Shown here: one piece after another, positions 56,859 to 64,000 of the stretch
Layout of the letters: each line of letters starts with the position of its first letter
How positions within the stretch are numbered: the first letter of the stretch is position 1
NCBI RefSeq assembly: GCF_015999545.1
Contig: NZ_CP065546.1
Coordinates: 3,690,001-3,754,000 of the forward strand
Direction of reading: 5' to 3'
DNA length: 64,000 nucleotides
Source of the DNA: Lysinibacillus sp. JNUCC-52
GTDB lineage: Bacteria > Bacillota > Bacilli > Bacillales_A > Planococcaceae
Made by a program: the position numbers and the translations under genes
Notes under the pieces: generated by a model
The model's input: only the letters and a program-made list of their open reading frames with translations
Database searches by the model: none
What the model was told of the DNA's origin: nothing

Positions 56859-56882
56859 GACTGGTTCGTTTTTTTGTATAGT
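56854..56882 (+). promoter_or_regulatory. Promoter of the MarR-like gene
   Basis: TTGACG and TATAGT are 17 bases apart; the -35 lies in operator 2. Confidence 0.75.
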
Positions 56883-56914
56883 AATTACGAAATTATGGAA
56901 TGAAGGTGAATGAG

Positions 56915-57358
56915 TTGAAGGACGAATTGCAAAATCGAGATGTCATTGATTTGTTGAGCGAACGTCATGAAATACTTCGACGACTTGCTGAAGAGAAATG
57001 GAATAAAAATAATACACTCCATATATCTAACTCAGAATGGCATATTTTAAGTAAAATATATAAAAAACAACCTACTATTTCAGAGGTAACGAAAGTTGTT
57101 GATTTTTCTCGCCAGGCAACTCACAAATTTATTAAAAGTTTAGAAGCTAAAGGCTTGGTAGAAGTGAGTAATGCTGAGCATAGTAAGAAGCACAAAGTAA
57201 TCCGAATGACGAATTTCGGTGAAGTTTGCTATGAACAAAACGAACGTAACAAAGCGGAAATTGAACAGCAATTGGTTCGCACAATTGGAGAAGAATCAGT
57301 CGCAATATTAAAAAATATATTAGAGCTTAATTGGAGTTTTGAGCAGTTAGAGGCGTAA
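56915..57358 (+). CDS. MarR family transcriptional regulator
   Basis: A 147-residue winged-helix protein with LHISNSEWHILSKIYKKQPTISEVTKVVDFSRQATHKFIKSLEAKGLVE and the wing region HKVIRMTNFGEVCYEQNE. Ligand pocket unknown. TTG at 56915 follows AAGGTGA; ATG at 56900 is in frame but has only a poor site. Likely binds the two GTCAACTWAGTTGAC palindromes and represses itself and the CarD-like gene. Confidence 0.87.
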   Translation: MKDELQNRDVIDLLSERHEILRRLAEEKWNKNNTLHISNSEWHILSKIYKKQPTISEVTKVVDFSRQATHKFIKSLEAKGLVEVSNAEHSKKHKVIRMTNFGEVCYEQNERNKAEIEQQLVRTIGEESVAILKNILELNWSFEQLEA

Positions 57359-57413
57359 GAGTGGGTTATAAACAATGGATACCTACAATTCCTTAATTCT
57401 TCAAATTGTCGAT

Positions 57414-57448
57414 AAAAGGAATCAAGAATAAATTTCTTGATTCCTTTT
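57414..57448 (+). terminator. Terminator of the MarR-like gene
   Basis: AAAAGGAATCAAGAA pairs with TTCTTGATTCCTTTT. Confidence 0.85.
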
Positions 57449-57470
57449 GTTTTATCAATACATAGAAAAT

Positions 57471-57597
57471 CGATTGGTGAGGACGGGGCGACTCCTGTGG
57501 AAACGCACGCATAGTAAGATGCAACAAACCGCGAGTTAGTGAGGGTTGCGGCTTGCATTGTGCTCACGGAAAGCATCCGACCGTAGCAGAAATCAAC
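57471..57597 (-). repeat. R repeat copy 6
   Basis: CGATTGGTGAGGACGGGGCG through GTAGCAGAAATCAAC. Slightly more diverged than copies 1, 4 and 5. Confidence 0.85.
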
Positions 57598-57641
57598 CCC
57601 AAAAAGAAGTTATTGAAAGGAGCTACTATCATTACCTAACC

Positions 57642-57726
57642 AGTTGATTGGAGCGGAGGGCGGCGACTCCTGCGGGAACGCACGCATAGTAAGACGCGTG
57701 CATTCCGCGCGTAGCGGAAATCAACG
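57642..57726 (-). repeat. R repeat copy 7, internally deleted
   Basis: Both ends are present (GTTGATTGGAGCGGAGGGCG and CGTAGCGGAAATCAAC), but about 45 bases of the central stem are missing. Confidence 0.85.
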
Positions 57727-57867
57727 TTAAAGTATGGTACACAGGATTTTACCTTTTTCAATCCGTGCAGCTATATTTTTACCATTTATTTATCTGCTTT
57801 TTTAAAAATTATTGCTTCTAAGAATAGAAATGAAAAAGCTATAATATGGACATAGAGGTGAATGGAA

Positions 57868-58365
57868 ATGAAAAAAGATCGTGGCAAAGTTTGGTTAGGT
57901 GTTGCGGGTTGCACAGTTAATGAGCATGGACAATGGCTCGTCGTTAAAAAGGCCTATAGTGGTTTAAAAGGTCGATGGTCATTACCAGCGGGGTTTGTCA
58001 ATGCAGGAGAAACAGTAGATGAAGCGGTTGTTCGAGAGCTAAAAGAGGAAACTGGCATCGATTGTTATGTTTCGGGCTTAATAGGTTTTCGTACAGGTGT
58101 TATTCGTGGTGAAATTAGTGATAATATGGCCATCTTTTATTGTAAGATGAAGGACGAACAACAACAGCTATTTATCCAAGAAGATGAAATATTAGAAGCT
58201 AAATGGCTGTATCCTAGTGAGCTTGCGCAGGATGAAATGACATCTGTTATGTTAAAGGAAATGGTGGCTAATCCATTTGAACAACACCAATTAGATGCCA
58301 TCGAAGGCATCGATCCCGGGGAAATATTTGGCTACACATCTTATCGTTTGTTCTTTAGAAAATAG
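57868..58365 (+). CDS. Nudix hydrolase
   Basis: A 165-residue enzyme with a complete Nudix box, [20 protein letters not shown] then TGI (G-x5-E-x7-REL-x-EE-x-G). It cleaves a nucleoside diphosphate linked to another group. The front half ([20 protein letters not shown]) resembles the ADP-ribose or mutT-like branch. ATG at 57868 follows GAGGTG. Confidence 0.92.
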   Translation: MKKDRGKVWLGVAGCTVNEHGQWLVVKKAYSGLKGRWSLPAGFVNAGETVDEAVVRELKEETGIDCYVSGLIGFRTGVIRGEISDNMAIFYCKMKDEQQQLFIQEDEILEAKWLYPSELAQDEMTSVMLKEMVANPFEQHQLDAIEGIDPGEIFGYTSYRLFFRK

Positions 58366-58503
58366 TGGAAGAAACACTGCTGCTTTTACTAGAAGTAGGT
58401 TTTTTTCTAAAATATGACGAACATGCGAAATGAAGGATATGTTCATTGAAAGCACTCTCATAATCATGTAAACTAATGAGAGGAAAACGGAGGTTATACA
58501 TAC

Positions 58504-58833
58504 ATGGGTGGTTCAGTTTCAATTGTGCAGTTAATCATTTCAATTGTGTTATTTTTCGTCATGTTTTTTGGTATTGGATTTTTATTGAATATGTTGCTGC
58601 GAATGACATGGTTAATGGCAGTTATATATCCAATTGTAGTAATCTTTATTATCGATAAAGTTAGCTTTTTAGATTATTTTTTTAAACCAGGCACAGCTTT
58701 CCCCGCATTGCTTGATAAATTTCGAGCACTGCATGTAGTAGATATTTCTATTTTATCTGGAGGCTTTGCAGGGGCAATTGTAGCAGGAATTGTTATGATT
58801 TATTTACGAAAAAGTGGATATCGCATGTTTTAA
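58504..58833 (+). CDS. yuiB: YuiB family membrane protein
   Basis: A 109-residue membrane protein with about three helices and the YuiB blocks FFGIGFLLNMLLRMTWLMAVIYP and ILSGGFAGAIVAGIVMIYLRK. Function unknown. The start follows CGGAGG. It sits beside yuiD and pepA (yuiE), as in B. subtilis. Confidence 0.87.
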   Translation: MGGSVSIVQLIISIVLFFVMFFGIGFLLNMLLRMTWLMAVIYPIVVIFIIDKVSFLDYFFKPGTAFPALLDKFRALHVVDISILSGGFAGAIVAGIVMIYLRKSGYRMF

Positions 58834-58858
58834 CTTTACAAAGAAAAAATGGATATCT

Positions 58859-58898
58859 AAAAAGAGCTGGTTCGAGGATGTGAACCAACTCTTTTTTT
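58859..58898. terminator. Bidirectional terminator between yuiB and yuiD
   Basis: AAAGAGCTGGTTC and GAACCAACTCTTT, with one mismatch, then T's. Confidence 0.85.
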
Positions 58899-59379
58899 AT
58901 AGAATGAATTGATAGGTTATGATAGCGATAAAGATGCCTGTTAATGCTCCAAAAAACACCTCACTACGCTTATGACCAAGCAAAGTTTTCAACTCTTCCA
59001 TTTTTTCCTGCCCATCCATCTGTGGCCAATCTTTTATATCACGTAGCAATGTTTGAAAATCTTTGCGGAGTTGATTTAATACAACCGCATGCTGTCCTGC
59101 TTGGAAACGAACACCACTTGCATCATACATAACAATGAACGAAAACATTGCGGCTATGGCGAAAACAGGTGAGTCTAAACCTGTTTCATAAGCTATCGAT
59201 GTTGTTAAACCAGTAACAGAAGCTGAGTGAGAGCTAGGCATTCCTCCAGTGGATGTAAATAGGCCCCATTTTATTTGTTTAGTCATTAAAAAATGGATGG
59301 GGATTTTAACAAACTGTGCAAAGAGAACAGAAAAGAGGGCGACGAGTAGAGGGGTATTTTGAAGTATCGCCAAATTCAT
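58897..59379 (-). CDS. yuiD: YuiD (divergent PAP2, DUF212) membrane protein
   Basis: A 160-residue protein of the PAP2-related DUF212 family. It has FVKIPIHFLMTKQIKWGLFTSTGGMPSSHSASVTGL, holding the phosphatase-like motif, and VMYDASGVRFQAGQHAVVLNQ. A role as lipid phosphatase is possible but the group is divergent. ATG at 59379 follows GAAGG. Confidence 0.9.
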   Translation of the reverse strand: MNLAILQNTPLLVALFSVLFAQFVKIPIHFLMTKQIKWGLFTSTGGMPSSHSASVTGLTTSIAYETGLDSPVFAIAAMFSFIVMYDASGVRFQAGQHAVVLNQLRKDFQTLLRDIKDWPQMDGQEKMEELKTLLGHKRSEVFFGALTGIFIAIITYQFIL

Positions 59380-59503
59380 CACAACCTTCACTTATAATTG
59401 CCTTTATTATAACATTCATTATTTTCTAAAAGAAGAAATAGCTAAATATTACGCGCTTTTTTGAAAGTTAGGTATAATGGAAATATTGAATGGAGGAATA
59501 ATT

Positions 59504-61012
59504 ATGCATATTGTTAAAGAAGCAAAAACATTTGAATCGATTTCTACAGAATTATTAGTTGTAGGGGTTACTAAACATCGTGAACAAATGCAAGATTGGG
59601 CAAGTTTTTCAGCATTTTACGGAGATTCGCTAAATGCCTGGCTTAGTGCAGGTGATGTCTCAACAGAATTAAAATCTATTACTAAATTGCCATTTGTGAA
59701 GGAACATGCCAATTTAAAACGTATTTTATTTGTTGGCTTAGATGAGCGTAAAAACTTAACAGAAGGTGACTTACGTGCTGCCTTTGGATTAGTTGGCAAA
59801 GAGCTTAAAGCTTTAAAAGTAAAGGACTATTCAATTTGGCTTGAATCATTTACTACAGAAGCAATAACTGTAGATGATGTTGCATTTATAGCAGGTGAAG
59901 GAACTACGCTAGGCTATTATTCTATTCCACATTATAAAACAACTTCAAATGAAGTAGATAAACGTATTGAAGCTGTACATTTAGTGACAACTGCTGAGGA
60001 TTTAGATAAAGTTGTGGCAAGCTTTGAAGTTGGTATTATTTATGGTGATGCGGTTAATGAAGCTCGTAGTTTAATTAATTTACCACCAAATCTATTAACT
60101 GCGACAGACTTAGCAAATTATGCGCAGTCACTTGCAATTGAATATAATTTTGAAGTGGAAATTTTAGATAAAGCTCAACTAGAAGAACTGGGTATGGGTG
60201 GTATTTTAAGTGTTAATCAAGGCTCATATGAGGAACCACGTTTAATCACGTTAAAATATAAAGCAACAGAAGACTTCACTGATCCAATTGGTCTTGTTGG
60301 TAAAGGCGTTACGTATGATACGGGTGGTTATTCTTTAAAACCTAAAGATTCTATGGTTGGTATGAAGGGCGATATGGGTGGTGCAGCAGCAGTACTCGGT
60401 GCTATGAAAATTATTGGTGAACTACGCCCTAATAAAAATGTAGTGGCAGTTATTGGTTCAACTGATAATATGGTTTCTGATACAGCCTTTAAACCAGATG
60501 ATGTTATTACAACATATAGTGGTAAAACAGTGGAAATTTTAAATACGGATGCTGAAGGACGTTTAGTTTTGGCAGATGCTACTACATATGCTAAACAACA
60601 AGGTGCAACAGCACTTATTGATGTTGCTACTTTAACGGGTGGTGTTATTACAGCACTTGGCCTTGATAAAACAGGTGCACTTTCAAATGATGATGCATTC
60701 TATGCTAATTTCATGGAAGCAGCACAAGAGACAGATGAGTTTGTATGGCGTATGCCATTAACAGAAAGTGATAAAAAGCGAATTCGCAAATCAGATGTTG
60801 CCGATTTGAACAACTCTCCTGGTCGCGATGGTCATATGATTTTTGGTGGTGGCTTTGTAGGCGAATTTGTTGGTGAATTACCTTGGATTCATTTAGATAT
60901 TGCAGGCACATCGGATGCAGTAGCTGCTCATGATTTAGGACCAAAAGGTGGTACGGGTGTCATGGTGCGTACATTAGCAAACTTTGTGCAACGATTAGGT
61001 GAAGAAAAATAG
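59504..61012 (+). CDS. pepA: Leucyl aminopeptidase
   Basis: A 502-residue M17 peptidase that removes N-terminal residues. The metal/active-site run KGVTYDTGGYSLKPKDSM, the GDMGGAAAVLG block, NTDAEGRLVLADATTYA and a C-terminal GTSD region are all present. ATG at 59504 follows TGGAGGAA. In B. subtilis the neighbour is yuiE, the same family. Confidence 0.94.
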   Translation: MHIVKEAKTFESISTELLVVGVTKHREQMQDWASFSAFYGDSLNAWLSAGDVSTELKSITKLPFVKEHANLKRILFVGLDERKNLTEGDLRAAFGLVGKELKALKVKDYSIWLESFTTEAITVDDVAFIAGEGTTLGYYSIPHYKTTSNEVDKRIEAVHLVTTAEDLDKVVASFEVGIIYGDAVNEARSLINLPPNLLTATDLANYAQSLAIEYNFEVEILDKAQLEELGMGGILSVNQGSYEEPRLITLKYKATEDFTDPIGLVGKGVTYDTGGYSLKPKDSMVGMKGDMGGAAAVLGAMKIIGELRPNKNVVAVIGSTDNMVSDTAFKPDDVITTYSGKTVEILNTDAEGRLVLADATTYAKQQGATALIDVATLTGGVITALGLDKTGALSNDDAFYANFMEAAQETDEFVWRMPLTESDKKRIRKSDVADLNNSPGRDGHMIFGGGFVGEFVGELPWIHLDIAGTSDAVAAHDLGPKGGTGVMVRTLANFVQRLGEEK

Positions 61013-61077
61013 AGTAGGCAAAGAACTCGCGGGATATGTATCTCCCTTCATACGATAGAGAAGAAGGGAGGGAGCCT

Positions 61078-61287
61078 ATGCGAAATTTCGGAGGTTATCC
61101 AGGAGGCGGCTTTGGTGGCGGTGGCTTCTTTTGGCCAATAGGTGTACCATTTGTTGGCGGCTTATTAGGAGGCTTTCTAGGGTCACAATTTAACCGATAT
61201 CCATACTATCCATATTATCCAAACTATCGACCATATCCACCTTATCGACCAGGTCGACCATATCCGTGGAATCGTAGACCTTGGTGA
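61078..61287 (+). CDS. Gly/Tyr/Pro-rich small protein
   Basis: A 69-residue product from ATG at 61078 behind AAGGGAGGG. Residues 1-35 are Gly-rich and hydrophobic (GGGFGGGGFFWPIGVPFVGG), enough for one membrane segment. Residues 39-69 are a repeating YPYYPYYPNY-RPYPPYRP type tail with Arg. It resembles spore-coat or surface-exposed Tyr-rich proteins in composition only; function unknown. Confidence 0.65.
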   Translation: MRNFGGYPGGGFGGGGFFWPIGVPFVGGLLGGFLGSQFNRYPYYPYYPNYRPYPPYRPGRPYPWNRRPW

Positions 61288-61320
61288 ATTAAACGGATGT
61301 CAGGTAGCTTACTTATAAAG

Positions 61321-61358
61321 AAAAAAATGCTAGGAGCAAATACTCCTAGCATTTTTTT
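61321..61358 (+). terminator. Terminator after the Gly/Tyr/Pro-rich gene
   Basis: AAAAATGCTAGGAG and CTCCTAGCATTTTT form a perfect stem. Confidence 0.92.
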
Positions 61359-61418
61359 GTTTTTACAAGAATGGCTTAGCTCCAGTGTTAAAACTTTTTA
61401 AAATGAATAAAACAACGG

Positions 61419-61447
61419 TTGACAGAATATACTAAATTATTTATTAT
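61419..61447 (+). promoter_or_regulatory. Promoter of the siroheme-sulfite reductase operon
   Basis: TTGACA (61419-61424) and TATTAT (61442-61447) are 17 bases apart. An inverted repeat ATTCTTA-N9-TAAGAAT (61446-61468) overlaps the -10 and start site. Confidence 0.75.
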
Positions 61448-61494
61448 TCTTATTATATTACTAAGAATTAAAAATGGAAGCTGACTAGTAAACT

Positions 61495-61554
61495 AGAGGC
61501 TCTTATTATTCACAGGCAATTCTTTGCCTATGGATAGTATGAGTCTCTTTTTTT
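61495..61554 (+). terminator. Leader terminator before cobA (possible attenuator)
   Basis: AGAGGCTC at 61495 pairs with GAGTCTCT at 61541-61548; the inner stem is AGGCAA/TTGCCT, then TTTTTTT. An alternative helix, AGC..CTAG with CTAG..GCT (61479-61501), competes for the same 5' arm. Confidence 0.65.
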
Positions 61555-61578
61555 ATCTATAGAAAGGAGTGACATGAC

Positions 61579-62355
61579 TTGGGGAAGGTGTACATTGTTG
61601 GAGCAGGTCCAGGAGATATTGATTTAATTACGGTGCGAGGATTGCGCTGCATTGAACAGGCTGATGTCATTTTATACGACAGACTGATTAATAAGGATTT
61701 ATTAGCGTATGCGAAAAAAGGTGCCAAGTTAATATTTTGCGGTAAGTTACCGAATCGACATGCCATGATTCAGGACCATATTAATCATTCTCTTGTAAGC
61801 TACGCACAGCAAGGCTTTATTGTCACAAGGTTAAAAGGGGGTGACCCATTCGTTTTTGGTAGAGGTGCTGAGGAAGCAGAAGTGCTTGCACAACATCGTA
61901 TACCATTTGAAATCGTACCTGGGATTACTTCTGGTATAGCTGCACCAGCTTATGCGGGCATTCCTGTTACACATCGGGATTTAAGTTCTAGCTTTGCAAT
62001 GGTCACAGGACATATGCGAGAGGGAAAAGATGATGTTATACAGTGGGAAAGTCTTGCGAAAGGCATAGATACACTTGCGATTTACATGGGGGTTGGAAAT
62101 TTACCTTATATCCAACAGCAGTTAATAAAATACGGTCGTGATGAGCAAACGCCTGTCGCACTTATTCATTGGGGAACGTGTCTGCAACAAAAAACTGTCG
62201 TCGGTACATTAGGGAATATCGTGGACGTGGCACAGCAAGAAAATATTCAAAACCCAAGCATGATAGTAATTGGTGAAGTGGTGACATTACGGGAAAAAAT
62301 CCAATGGTTTGAGGAAACTTGTCCTGAAATGCCTTTAAAAGAAATTTCAGTATAG
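61579..62355 (+). CDS. cobA: Uroporphyrinogen-III C-methyltransferase
   Basis: A 258-residue SAM-dependent methylase that makes precorrin-2. It has VYIVGAGPGDIDLITVRGL, ADVILYDRL, RLKGGDPFVFGRGAEEAE, VPGITSGIAAPAYAGIPVTHR and MGV. It feeds siroheme for sulfite reductase; position beside sirB and cysJ confirms this. TTG at 61579 follows AAAGGAG. Confidence 0.95.
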   Translation: MGKVYIVGAGPGDIDLITVRGLRCIEQADVILYDRLINKDLLAYAKKGAKLIFCGKLPNRHAMIQDHINHSLVSYAQQGFIVTRLKGGDPFVFGRGAEEAEVLAQHRIPFEIVPGITSGIAAPAYAGIPVTHRDLSSSFAMVTGHMREGKDDVIQWESLAKGIDTLAIYMGVGNLPYIQQQLIKYGRDEQTPVALIHWGTCLQQKTVVGTLGNIVDVAQQENIQNPSMIVIGEVVTLREKIQWFEETCPEMPLKEISV

Positions 62356-62367
62356 GGAAGTGTTTTA

Positions 62368-63117
62368 ATGCAGGCTATTTTATATGTGGCACATGGTAGT
62401 CGTGTAAAAGCTGGTGTGGAGCAAGCAGTTGCATTTTTACAACGTGTGCAACAAGACGTGGATTTACCGATTCAGGAAATTTGTTTTTTAGAGCTAGCCC
62501 AACCGACGATTGCACAAGGTATAGAAAACTGCGTACGCCAAGGGGCTACAGCTATAGCAATTATGCCTATCCTTTTGTTAGCTGCTCAGCATGCGAAGCA
62601 CGATATCCCTCAGGAGATGGAAAAGGCAAAACAGCGATACCCAACAGTATGCTTTACATATGGAGAGCCACTTGGCGTACATGAGCTATTAATTGACACA
62701 TTACAAATGCGAATTTTAGAAACTGAGCTGGATGCTAACAAGGCAAGTGTCTTACTCATCGGTCGTGGAAGTAGTGATCCAGCAGTTAGGGAGGATTTAG
62801 CAAAAATTGCGTTAAGACTTCGTGATAAATATAGTTATGTAGCCGTTGATACGTGCTTTTTATACGGAGCGGGTCCTAGTTTAGAAGACTGGTTAAGGCA
62901 AAGTCAACAATATAATCGACGTGTATTTATCGTGCCGTATTTATTGTTTACTGGCATTTTACGTCAAAGTATTGCCAAGCAATTGCATGGGTATGAGGAA
63001 AACAACCTGATTTTATGTAATAGCTTAGGCTATGACGACAATGTAAGGAAAGTATTAGTAGAACGTATTGTTCAATTAGTGCAACTAAATTATTTGGAGG
63101 AAGGGTGTTTTTCGTAA
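62368..63117 (+). CDS. sirB: Sirohydrochlorin chelatase (CbiX/SirB type)
   Basis: A 249-residue two-domain chelatase that inserts iron into sirohydrochlorin. The N-terminal VAHGSRVKAGVEQ contains the metal-binding His, and MPILLLAAQHAKHDIP holds the second. The C-terminal half repeats the fold (LLIGRGSSDPAVREDL). Its stop overlaps the next start. Confidence 0.93.
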   Translation: MQAILYVAHGSRVKAGVEQAVAFLQRVQQDVDLPIQEICFLELAQPTIAQGIENCVRQGATAIAIMPILLLAAQHAKHDIPQEMEKAKQRYPTVCFTYGEPLGVHELLIDTLQMRILETELDANKASVLLIGRGSSDPAVREDLAKIALRLRDKYSYVAVDTCFLYGAGPSLEDWLRQSQQYNRRVFIVPYLLFTGILRQSIAKQLHGYEENNLILCNSLGYDDNVRKVLVERIVQLVQLNYLEEGCFS

Positions 63118-63266
63118 TGGTAGATAAGAGAAAAGAAAATGTCAATCTAGCATTAGATAATGTCCGACAAATTTTAAATACAGTTAACCATGGTTCGATT
63201 ACATTAATTGTACAAAATTTTTACGTTGTACAAATTGAAAAGAAAGAAAAAATTCGTCTTAGATAA
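63117..63266 (+). CDS. YezD family (DUF2292) small protein
   Basis: A 49-residue protein from ATG at 63117, overlapping the sirB stop by one base and behind GGAGGAAGGG. The middle GSITLIVQNFYVVQIEKKEKIRL is the DUF2292 core. In many Firmicutes such proteins lie in sulfur-assimilation operons. The exact function is unknown. Confidence 0.8.
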   Translation: MVDKRKENVNLALDNVRQILNTVNHGSITLIVQNFYVVQIEKKEKIRLR

Positions 63267-63294
63267 TTTTAAATTATACGTGAGGTGGCATAGT

Positions 63295-64000
63295 TTGAAA
63301 CTGCAAGTAATAAACAGTCCTTTTAATGAGGAGCAGGTGAAGCTATTAAATGAGCTATTACCTAATTTAACAGGAGAACAAAAAATTTGGTTAAATGGTT
63401 ACTTAAGTGCCCCACTAGCAACCATCGATACTAATGTAGTAGAAGAAGAAAAATTGTCAGTTGCCCCAACAACAAAAACAGTAACATTGTTATATGGTTC
63501 ACAAACTGGAAATAGCCAAGGCTTAGCTGAAAAATATGCAGCTGCATTAAAAGCTAATAATGTTGAGGTGACAGTCACTTCTTTAGCGAAGTTTAAGCCA
63601 AATAATTTAAAGAAAATAACGAATTTATTGCTCGTAGTAAGTACACATGGGGAAGGGGAACCACCTGATCAAGCAATCCAATTCTATGAATTTTTACACA
63701 GTAAGCGTGCACCTAAATTAGAGCATTTGCATTTTTCCGTACTGGCATTAGGCGATAGCTCCTATGAATTTTTCTGTAAAACAGGTCAGGATTTTGACGA
63801 GCAATTTGAAAAGCTAGGCGCAACACGTATCGTGCCACGAACAGACTGTGATATCGATTACGACGAAGCAGCTGCCAATTGGTTTACGGCTGTTCAACAG
63901 GCGTTATTACAGCACACAAATACGGCAACAAAAACCGATCAAAAGCAAATAGTAGAAGGTGACGCTACATATTCCCGTAAAAATCCGTATTATGCTGAAG
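63295..64000 (+). CDS. cysJ: Sulfite reductase flavoprotein alpha subunit, 3' truncated by the window
   Basis: TTG at 63295 follows TGAGGTGG. The visible 235 residues cover the N-terminal leader and the flavodoxin-like FMN domain: TLLYGSQTGNSQGLAEKYAA, LLLVVSTHGEGEPPDQA, LALGDSSYEFFCKTGQDFD. The FAD and NADPH domains and the stop lie beyond the window. It transfers electrons from NADPH to the siroheme subunit and completes the siroheme/sulfite operon. Confidence 0.93.
   Translation, partial: MKLQVINSPFNEEQVKLLNELLPNLTGEQKIWLNGYLSAPLATIDTNVVEEEKLSVAPTTKTVTLLYGSQTGNSQGLAEKYAAALKANNVEVTVTSLAKFKPNNLKKITNLLLVVSTHGEGEPPDQAIQFYEFLHSKRAPKLEHLHFSVLALGDSSYEFFCKTGQDFDEQFEKLGATRIVPRTDCDIDYDEAAANWFTAVQQALLQHTNTATKTDQKQIVEGDATYSRKNPYYAE

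Overview
The window is chromosomal DNA from a low-GC, spore-forming Firmicute. Gene content and order point to Lysinibacillus or a close relative in the Bacillaceae/Planococcaceae. The evidence is the sporulation gene yunB, the fadN-fadA-fadE / yusI / gcvH / yusF / yusE / metNPQ block, the sufCDSUB operon, and the yun, yut, yuz and yui genes, which keep much of the Bacillus subtilis neighbourhood. The assignment is inferred from gene families; no search was run. No rRNA, tRNA, prophage or CRISPR array was seen.

Region 1 (0.2-16.6 kb) is the accessory part. It holds a TspO-like membrane protein, an FAD-dependent dehydrogenase broken by one in-frame TAG, and a surface-glycan locus: a bactoprenyl-phosphate sugar transferase, a GT4 glycosyltransferase, two paralogous CelD-like GNAT proteins of about 560 residues, a FemAB-like GNAT protein and a polysaccharide deacetylase. 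Also here are a NUMOD4-domain protein without a nuclease, an autoregulated XRE repressor behind three perfect palindromes, hutI-hutG for histidine breakdown, a ypcP-type exonuclease, a C39-like peptidase and a thioredoxin.

Region 2 (16.6-27.7 kb) carries fatty-acid beta-oxidation (fadNAE, with a FadR-type operator), gcvH and its yus neighbours, and a SAM-I riboswitch controlling the methionine transporter metNPQ.

Region 3 (27.7-34.5 kb) is a five-gene exopolysaccharide operon of the ydaJKLMN type. It includes a degenerate GGDEF protein that keeps its c-di-GMP-binding I-site, and its first gene seems to begin with AUA. An IS1182-type transposase remnant and a GltC-like LysR regulator follow.

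Region 4 (36-55.3 kb) is mainly housekeeping: sufCDSUB, yunF/yunE/yunD, an HD-GYP phosphodiesterase, yunB, lipA, yutD, a HAD phosphatase, yutE/yutF, a type II NADH dehydrogenase under two Rex boxes, and the Fe-S accessory proteins yutI and yutM. Lipoyl synthase, a lipoyl carrier (gcvH) and Fe-S assembly genes therefore all lie within about 32 kb.

Region 5 (55.4-64 kb) has a CarD-like and a MarR-like regulator diverging from shared palindromes, a Nudix hydrolase, yuiB, yuiD, leucyl aminopeptidase, a Gly/Tyr/Pro-rich small protein, and the start of a siroheme/sulfite-reduction operon (cobA, sirB, a YezD-like protein, cysJ cut by the window end).

Two dispersed repeat families fill many gaps: a GC-rich element of about 130 bp (seven copies, called R) and a 21-bp GTGCCTGGCAC-type element (seven copies, called S). 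One S copy lies inside a degraded R copy.
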